Below are positions 1 through 3,697 of a stretch of DNA of 7,663 nucleotides, piece by piece (positions within the stretch are counted from its first letter, which is position 1; each line of letters begins with the position of its first letter). Source of the stretch: Candidatus Sungbacteria bacterium RIFCSPHIGHO2_02_FULL_52_23 (GTDB lineage Bacteria; Patescibacteriota; Minisyncoccia; Sungbacterales; HO2-52-23); contig MHQM01000027.1 in NCBI GenBank assembly GCA_001820655.1, positions 1 to 7,663 on the forward strand, given 5' to 3'. The translations under genes were made by a program, and so were the position numbers. The notes below the pieces were generated by a model. That model was not told the origin of the DNA. It saw only the letters and a list, made by a program, of their open reading frames with translations, and made no database searches.

Positions 1-19
1 GTCTTGTATTTATTTGCAA

Positions 20-57
20 TATCACAACATTCAAACGATCGTTTGAATGTTGTGATA
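20..57. repeat. Perfect 38-bp palindrome
   Basis: The two 19-base arms are exact reverse complements centred between bases 38 and 39 on CGATCG, with no unpaired loop. No T-run follows on either strand, so it does not look like an intrinsic terminator. It could be an operator for a dimeric regulator, a recombination or resolution site, or a cruciform. No gene is recognised beside it because the window edge is 19 bases away. The symmetry is seen directly; the function is unknown. Confidence 0.85.
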
Positions 58-88
58 AAGACTTCCGATTGCTTGAGTCGTTGTATTG

Positions 89-116
89 AAAAGCCCCTGC
101 AAAAGATGCAAGGGCT
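89..116 (-). terminator. Intrinsic terminator, minus strand
   Basis: Read on the minus strand, AGCCCTTGCA pairs with TGCAGGGGCT around a five-base loop, with one G-U pair, and is followed by TTTTC. This is a standard Rho-independent shape. It would end leftward transcripts coming from the mltG/toxin/IS region or from the structured stretch at 294-117. Confidence 0.65.
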
Positions 117-126
117 GTATGGGACA

Positions 127-201
127 CTTCCATAAGAAGTAAATGTTGGCTTAGCGCCAATCATTGTGCAGGGGTATACCTCTGCACACTTTTTATGGAA
201 G
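127..201. other. Nested inverted repeat, three-way-junction fold
   Basis: An outer arm (127-140, CTTCCATAAGAAGT) pairs with 188-201 (ACTTTTTATGGAAG) with one non-Watson-Crick position. Inside it lie two further hairpins: TTGGC/GCCAA at about 145-159, and a 10-bp stem 165-174/179-188 with loop TATA. Together they form a compact three-way junction in either DNA strand or in RNA. It could be part of a structured RNA, a tiny MITE, or a folded recombination site. I do not recognise a known family. Confidence 0.5.
165..194 (+). terminator. Possible intrinsic terminator, plus strand
   Basis: TGTGCAGGGG and CCTCTGCACA form a 10-bp stem (one G-U pair) with loop TATA, followed by C and five Ts (190-194). 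This is a terminator shape for rightward transcription. No plus-strand gene is visible upstream inside the window, so it would serve a gene beyond the left edge, or be incidental to the larger fold that contains it. Confidence 0.45.
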
Positions 202-211
202 CACTACAATT

Positions 212-253
212 GCCTCATTCGTCCCGATCAGATCGGGAGCGATCTTCTGAGGC
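212..253. repeat. Nested hairpin
   Basis: GCCTCA (212-217) pairs with TGAGGC (248-253). It encloses the near-perfect palindrome 222-238 (TCCCGATC, A, GATCGGGA). This is another structured piece in the gene-free stretch 1-323; nothing in that stretch looks convincingly protein-coding. Confidence 0.5.
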
Positions 254-300
254 GTACATCTCAAGGGGCTGGCGGTGGAGAGTGAGCACCACCTGGCTTA

Positions 301-329
301 AAGATATGGTTATGCCGGAGTTTTGTCAA
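301..329 (-). promoter_or_regulatory. Outward hybrid promoter at IS left end
   Basis: On the minus strand the left tip of the insertion sequence reads TTGACA (329-324), a perfect -35. Exactly 17 bp further, in flanking DNA, is TATCTT (306-301), matching four of six bases of the -10 consensus. IS ends that bring a -35 to a resident -10 are well known. Here it would fire leftward into 294-89. The motifs are seen; activity is inference. Confidence 0.4.
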
Positions 330-360
330 CCCCTTGTATCAGTCCACCTCATATTGGACT
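324..360 (+). repeat. IS left terminal inverted repeat
   Basis: It starts TGTCAA and ends CATATTGGACT. Within it AGTCCA (341-346) and TGGACT (355-360) form an inverted pair that may be a transposase-binding site. It overlaps the end of the transposase gene, whose TGA stop (328-326) lies in the repeat. Confidence 0.65.
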
Positions 361-1384
361 TCTCCGGACGCGTAGACGAGTGAGTAAGCATAAACTGCAT
401 CGGAGATTGAAGATTGAGTCCCCAGTGCGGCCGTTCTGTATTGTACCACACGAGCCACGGGATCATCTGCCGGTTGAATACAACGGTATCCATCAACGCT
501 CCGGCGTGATAATCAATGAATTCTTCCTGGAGGGTACGGTTGAATCGTTCGCAATGGGCATTCATCTTGGGGGTACGCGGGTAGGTATGGTAATGCGTGA
601 GATGCAGGCGCCGCAGTTCTTCGTCAAAATGCTTCATGAATTCAGAGCCATTGTCCGTGAGCACAAAAGCAAAGGGATACGGGAACACCATACGGCAGTA
701 CTCAAAGAATTCTTTGGCGGCGAGGGATGCATGAGAGTTTGTGCCCCACGCAAAGGTAAACCGTGTATGGATGTCTTCAAAGGTGATGATGTAGCGGCGC
801 AATCCGTATACAAATCGTTCTACGGTATCTAGCGCCACGCAATGCCCCGCATACTCTGCTTTGAAGTCCTTGGGCTTACGTAATACCTTTTTACGCTTCA
901 CAGGGACGATCTTTCCGTTGTGCCGCACTTTCTGGGGGAACATACGCAATCCGCCACAGTCCTTCACGATTCTTCCGATGGTAGAAGCGGAGGGCACCAT
1001 GAGATTGTTTTGAGAGCAGAACGGCGCAAGGATCACATGGAACTTGTCTTTTCCGAGATTTGGATGGAGAGAACGCTGGCGTTTGATCTCGGCGATGAGC
1101 GCGTCCGGCCACAGGCGCTTTCGCTTTGTACGGGGAGTCCGTCTCTTCTCATTGAGCGCCTCCGCGATCTTGCCTCCCTCACGGAATTGCTTCTTCCAGA
1201 GAAAAAGGGTTGATCGCTTGACCGGGAATGCGTCAAGGGTAGCCGTAAGGCCGTGTTTCTCCCAGAATATGAGGATACGCGCTTTACGCAGGGCTTGTGG
1301 AGTGATCATATACGCCGAGCGTAGCGCAGTATGATAGACCCCGACAAAACCCCTTACTCCACGATATACATTGAATATTCTCAT
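326..1384 (-). CDS. IS transposase, DDE integrase core
   Basis: This 352-residue protein should cut and join the ends of the surrounding IS. Residues about 35-80 look like a helix-turn-helix (FWEKHGLTATLDAF, then STLFLWKKQFREGGK) followed by a basic linker, and residues about 175-330 form an rve integrase core. The catalytic triad is visible: D186 in VALD, D244 in LTDNGSEF and E279 in NAHCERFNRTLQEEF, with the last two 35 residues apart. WYNTERPHWGL (313-323) is the usual end of such cores. The gene is full length and uninterrupted, so the element could be active. The start is uncertain: ATG at 1384 sits behind a hairpin and lacks a clear ribosome site, and ATG at residue 26 (MITPQALRKARIL) also suits the family. 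The stop lies inside the left terminal repeat. Confidence 0.92.
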   Translation of the reverse strand: MRIFNVYRGVRGFVGVYHTALRSAYMITPQALRKARILIFWEKHGLTATLDAFPVKRSTLFLWKKQFREGGKIAEALNEKRRTPRTKRKRLWPDALIAEIKRQRSLHPNLGKDKFHVILAPFCSQNNLMVPSASTIGRIVKDCGGLRMFPQKVRHNGKIVPVKRKKVLRKPKDFKAEYAGHCVALDTVERFVYGLRRYIITFEDIHTRFTFAWGTNSHASLAAKEFFEYCRMVFPYPFAFVLTDNGSEFMKHFDEELRRLHLTHYHTYPRTPKMNAHCERFNRTLQEEFIDYHAGALMDTVVFNRQMIPWLVWYNTERPHWGLNLQSPMQFMLTHSSTRPEKSNMRWTDTRG

Positions 1385-1386
1385 TG

Positions 1387-1411
1387 ATTGGACTCGCCGA
1401 GAGAGTCCAAT
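1387..1411. promoter_or_regulatory. Hairpin just upstream of transposase start
   Basis: ATTGGACTC (1387-1395) pairs perfectly with GAGTCCAAT (1403-1411) around a 7-base loop, ending three bases before the ATG at 1384. In several IS families such a hairpin hides the start in transcripts that read in from outside, limiting transposition. That role is inference. It also holds an inverted pair of the TGGACT motif found in both ends. Confidence 0.5.
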
Positions 1412-1444
1412 ATGTATGTGAACTTATGCACCCCACTCTTGACA
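1404..1444 (-). repeat. IS right terminal inverted repeat
   Basis: Read inward on the minus strand it starts TGTCAA and ends CATATTGGACT, matching the left repeat at both ends with a 4-bp longer middle. It carries AGTTCA where the left end has AGTCCA, then the shared TGGACT. Confidence 0.65.
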
Positions 1445-1466
1445 TTTGCACAAGAGGCCGCTCTAC

Positions 1467-1565
1467 CTAAGTAAGATACTTTACCTTGGCCGCATTGTGC
1501 TCATCAAGCGTGCGCGAGAATATCGTGCGTGCGTCCGGTGTGGAAAAGTAAACAGGATCGGATCG
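1467..1565 (-). pseudogene. 3' remnant of a second mltG
   Basis: Minus-strand translation gives a 32-residue tail beginning RSDPVYFSTPDARTIF and ending HNAAKVKYLT before TAG. It matches the C-terminus of the intact MltG at 2597 (20 of 24 residues from TPD onward). The DNA of 1467-1550 aligns without gaps to 2597-2680, 63 of 84 bases identical by my count. Within it 1513-1530 is identical to 2643-2660, and 35 of 38 bases agree over 1513-1550. The frame closes at a TGA shortly upstream and no start is present, so it is a gene fragment. It marks the far side of the toxin-antitoxin module, suggesting that module entered at the mltG 3' end. A relic of an old tandem duplication is the alternative. 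Confidence 0.8.
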
Positions 1566-1588
1566 TATGACAATTCAATCTTTTTTAT

Positions 1589-1646
1589 TGCGTCTAGCGA
1601 GGAGCGAAATGCGAGCTTGCTCGCATTTCATCCGAGCGACGACGCA
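1589..1646. repeat. Perfect hairpin in a longer fold
   Basis: GAAATGCGAG (1606-1615) and CTCGCATTTC (1620-1629) form a perfect 10-bp stem with loop CTTG. An outer TGCGTC (1589-1594) can pair with GACGCA (1641-1646). There is no T-run, so this is not an obvious terminator. Its loop is the same as that of the next hairpin at 1649. Confidence 0.55.
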
Positions 1647-1648
1647 TC

Positions 1649-1682
1649 AAAGGTTCCTCGGGGCTTGCCCCGAGGAACCTTT
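1649..1682 (-). terminator. Perfect 15-bp hairpin, likely toxin-gene terminator
   Basis: Both 15-base arms are exact complements around loop CTTG (CAAG on the minus strand). The stem is GC-rich at its tip and ends in AAA/TTT. It lies 30 bp after the stop of the AbiEii-like gene, so ending that transcript is the simplest role. The T-run is only three bases, so efficiency is uncertain; a structured module boundary is the alternative. Confidence 0.55.
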
Positions 1683-1711
1683 ATCCCAGACACAACAAAC
1701 ATCTCATTGCG

Positions 1712-2377
1712 TCATCCGCCGAGTACTTCCGGTTTCAGTTTTTTTGCTTCTTCCGTGAAAAAATCTCGCCACTTCTCATCCATAAGAGGAATAATCATGC
1801 GCGGCAGATCGTGCACATCGCGCGCTTTCAAAAACTGTGCACCCAATTGGAGCGGATCAATGTGCCAGTCAAATTTCGTGCGCGCTTTTTGAACAAGATC
1901 ATGGATCGCGAATTTTCCACTCCGACAGATGCAATAGAGATCAATATAATCGCGGGCTTTCGTGCGCTGATAGATCGTAAAAAGCTTGTTGACCGCAATG
2001 TCCAGCAAACTATCCGTTTCTATTCCGTATTCACGCCGTCCTTTTTCTATCCGCGGAAACGGAAAAAAAGTAAATTCCGTCTTCAATATCTCGCCATCAC
2101 CATATTCAAGGAATACGAGATTGCGATTATAGCTTTGTTGAAAATCAAGTTTCGAGACGCCGAGTTGTGTCTTTATCTTTTTAAAGAAAACGTCAAGCGC
2201 CAAGGTATCCACTTCTCTTTCGGAGAAAAAGTCCAGATCCTCAGAGTAACGATGGCGCAGATGAAAAGCCGCAAGCGCGGTGCCGCCGGTCAAATAAAAA
2301 CTGTGCGTGATGAAATTGTCTTTACCCGCCGCATCAAGAAATGCGATTTGCCGAGAAGTCAGAATTTCAACTGCCAT
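1712..2377 (-). CDS. AbiEii/AbiGii-type nucleotidyltransferase toxin
   Basis: This 221-residue protein belongs to the minimal nucleotidyltransferase fold of AbiEii-type toxins, which use a nucleotide to modify an RNA target and can act in type IV toxin-antitoxin or phage-abortive systems. Visible motifs are FYLTGGTALA (27-36), then RHRYSEDLDFF (41-51) with the metal-binding pair D47 and D49, a probable third acidic residue E101 in LKTEF, and the family block with K131 and RDYIDLY (142-148). All key residues are present and the length is usual for short members, so it is probably active. Its ATG overlaps the end of the upstream small gene by 11 bp in another frame, a classic toxin-antitoxin coupling. 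No strong ribosome site is visible, so it probably depends on translation of that gene. The RNA target is unknown. Confidence 0.88.
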   Translation of the reverse strand: MAVEILTSRQIAFLDAAGKDNFITHSFYLTGGTALAAFHLRHRYSEDLDFFSEREVDTLALDVFFKKIKTQLGVSKLDFQQSYNRNLVFLEYGDGEILKTEFTFFPFPRIEKGRREYGIETDSLLDIAVNKLFTIYQRTKARDYIDLYCICRSGKFAIHDLVQKARTKFDWHIDPLQLGAQFLKARDVHDLPRMIIPLMDEKWRDFFTEEAKKLKPEVLGG

Positions 2378-2564
2378 AAAGCAAAAGCTTCAAAAACGCC
2401 CGACGAGCCGGATCAAGAGAAAGCTTTTCCCAGTATTTGCGCAGTTCCATTTCGGACAGTTTCTCTCTATTCAGACCGAAATTCACCATCTGCTCCAGAC
2501 GCCAAATCGCATACTCTTTGGTATCTTTCTGCAATGCCTCTTCGTCTGTTGACCAGTTATACAT
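2367..2564 (-). CDS. Small partner of AbiEii toxin, candidate antitoxin
   Basis: This 65-residue protein from ATG at 2564 begins MYNWSTDEEALQKDTKEYAI. It is acidic and helical-looking, with IWRLEQMVNFGL, then LRKYWEKLSLDPARRAFLKLLL. The pattern recalls DUF6922-like proteins, small partners often found just upstream of AbiEii-type genes; that resemblance is from memory and unconfirmed. An in-frame TTG at 2582 would add six residues, but a consensus-like extended -10 (2571-2579) covers that extension and places the likely +1 on the ATG, so I prefer the ATG. It precedes and overlaps the toxin gene by 11 bp. A role as antitoxin is inferred from position and size. It starts only 33 bp after the mltG stop. 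Confidence 0.72.
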   Translation of the reverse strand: MYNWSTDEEALQKDTKEYAIWRLEQMVNFGLNREKLSEMELRKYWEKLSLDPARRAFLKLLLYGS

Positions 2565-2570
2565 GTTCCT

Positions 2571-2579
2571 ATTGTACCA
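2571..2579 (-). promoter_or_regulatory. Extended -10 promoter of the toxin-antitoxin pair
   Basis: The minus strand reads TGGTACAAT, an extended -10 (TG, N, then TACAAT with five of six consensus bases). The start of transcription, about seven bases on, falls on the A of the ATG at 2564, predicting a leaderless mRNA. No good -35 is seen 17 bp upstream, as is usual for extended -10 promoters. It would let the module be expressed apart from mltG. Confidence 0.5.
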
Positions 2580-2596
2580 CAAAATTCGCCGGAGCG

Positions 2597-3697
2597 CTAC
2601 CGCAAATACTTCTCTTTTGCGGCGTTATGTTCTTCCAAAGTCCGCGAGAATATCGTGCGTCCGTCCGGCGTGGAAAGGTAATAAAGATACGGGGAAGAGC
2701 GGGGGAATACTGCGGCGCGGATTGCGGAAAGCCCGGGGTTTGCAATCGGCCCGCGCGGCAGGCCGCGATAGCGATATGTATTGTATGGCGAGTCAATTTT
2801 AGTATCTTCCAAAGAAATTTTTCCATCCCTCTGATTCTTGATTCTTGATTCTTGATTCTTTATATATGCGATCGTCGCATCCACCTGCAAAGGCATGCCA
2901 AGAGATATCCGCTTCCATAAAATACCTGACACGAGCGCGCGATCTTCTTCGCTAGACACTTCTTTTTCTATCAAAGACGCCATGATGACAATCTCAAAAA
3001 TGCTTTTTTGTTGCCCTGCGATCGCATCCCGTACCTCCTGCGTTACTTTCGCATCAAAGTTTCTCACCATCTTGCCGGTGATATCGGCAAGCCCTGCATC
3101 GCGGAAAATCCTGTAGGTGTCGGGGAAGAGATACCCTTCGGTGCCCGAAGACTTGCGGGACGCCCCGAGCGGCTCAAGCAGGGATACGATATCATCGGAG
3201 GGAGCTTTCATAAAACTCATCGCCTCGTCCCGCCCGGCAATGCCTTGGAGTTCAAAATATTCGGCGATATCGGCATTGCTCCATCCTTCCGGGATCGTGA
3301 TGATACGCTCGCGCGACTCGCCCGCCACAAGATCGCGGGCGATCGCAGGAATTGCGGCTGTATCGGGAAATTCATACGCACCGGGCTTAAGATCGGACGC
3401 ATCACCGCGTAAAGATACATATATGACAAATGCCCATTTTGATCCGATGACGCCTTCTTGCTTCAAAAATGCGCCGATCATGCGCGACCCCATGCCGGGC
3501 ACTATCACCACGTGTTTTGTGCCACGACTGCCGTGGTGCGGGAGAAAGATTGCATAACTCAAGACGAGTGCTGTAAGCATCACAGTGCATACGATTCCGT
3601 ACACCGCAAAAGTCAGCCTCGGTTTTTTCTCCCGAAAACTATTCAGCACCTCTTGCAGATATTCCCGACTTGTTTTGAAGTACACTACCAAGGCCAT
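2597..3697 (-). CDS. mltG: Endolytic murein transglycosylase MltG (YceG-like)
   Basis: MltG is an inner-membrane lytic transglycosylase that cuts nascent glycan strands and helps set strand length. The 366-residue protein has a short cytoplasmic tail, one membrane helix at about 30-52, a LysM-like region at about 62-110 and the YceG catalytic domain. Family signatures are present: EGYLFPDTY (187-195), ASLIEKE (240-246) with catalytic E244, and NTYRYRGLPRGPIANPG (306-322), where R replaces the second P usual in LPPGPI. Length is normal. A 10-residue insert KNQESRIKNQ (280-289) in the loop after VDATIAY is encoded by four 7-nt repeats. The ATG overlaps the end of the upstream spermidine synthase-like gene by 13 bp, implying one transcript. 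The last 28 codons have a diverged copy at 1467-1550, and the toxin-antitoxin pair begins right after the stop, so the present 3' end may be recombinant. Confidence 0.95.
   Translation of the reverse strand: MALVVYFKTSREYLQEVLNSFREKKPRLTFAVYGIVCTVMLTALVLSYAIFLPHHGSRGTKHVVIVPGMGSRMIGAFLKQEGVIGSKWAFVIYVSLRGDASDLKPGAYEFPDTAAIPAIARDLVAGESRERIITIPEGWSNADIAEYFELQGIAGRDEAMSFMKAPSDDIVSLLEPLGASRKSSGTEGYLFPDTYRIFRDAGLADITGKMVRNFDAKVTQEVRDAIAGQQKSIFEIVIMASLIEKEVSSEEDRALVSGILWKRISLGMPLQVDATIAYIKNQESRIKNQRDGKISLEDTKIDSPYNTYRYRGLPRGPIANPGLSAIRAAVFPRSSPYLYYLSTPDGRTIFSRTLEEHNAAKEKYLR
2833..2860. repeat. Four tandem 7-nt repeats inside mltG
   Basis: GATTCTT (AAGAATC in the coding sense) is repeated four times without change. 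It encodes residues 280-289 of MltG. A 7-nt unit is not a multiple of three, so gain or loss of one or two units would shift the frame and remove the C-terminal part with the NTY...GPIANPG motif; three units would keep the frame. Confidence 0.95.

Larger units (their letters stand above)
324..1444 (-). mobile_element. Complete IS element, about 1.1 kb, DDE/rve type
   Basis: A single transposase gene is bounded by imperfect terminal inverted repeats that begin TGTCAA (324-329 and, inverted, 1439-1444) and share an exact inner block CATATTGGACT. The direct repeat TTT flanks both tips (321-323 and 1445-1447), giving a possible 3-bp target duplication, though so short a repeat can be chance. One intact ORF with no frameshift and TGT-type ends fit an IS481-like or single-ORF IS3-like element. 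The family call is tentative. It sits 22 bp beyond the stop of the mltG remnant. Confidence 0.8.

Noticed and set aside
1..164. Minus-strand frame from ATG at 164 open to the left window edge (54 codons)
   Set aside because: It runs through the intrinsic terminator at 116-89 and the 38-bp palindrome, and its sequence resembles no protein I know; most likely chance.
201..320. T-box riboswitch or tmRNA on the minus strand, suggested by GGTGG...CCACC pairing
   Set aside because: The conserved T-box core and the tmRNA T-arm (GTTCGAATC-like) are absent.
215..323. Minus-strand frame with ITISLSQVVLTLHRQPLEMY that would join DNA right of the IS if the IS is removed
   Set aside because: It has no visible start, is in a different frame from the mltG remnant, and overlaps hairpins. 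I could not support it as a gene the IS interrupted.
1..323. CRISPR array or attC-type integron site
   Set aside because: There are no direct repeats with regular spacers. The folded arms at 127-201 lack the core-site motifs of attC.
323..832. Plus-strand ORF of 169 codons opposite the transposase
   Set aside because: It lies antisense to a transposase with an intact catalytic triad and has no recognisable domain; a shadow frame.
1439..1467. Outward promoter at the right IS end
   Set aside because: TTGACA is present, but the bases 17 bp beyond (TCTACC) are a poor -10.
1811..2848. Plus-strand ORF of 345 codons
   Set aside because: It is antisense across the AbiEii pair and the end of mltG, which have clear family motifs; its translation shows no domain.
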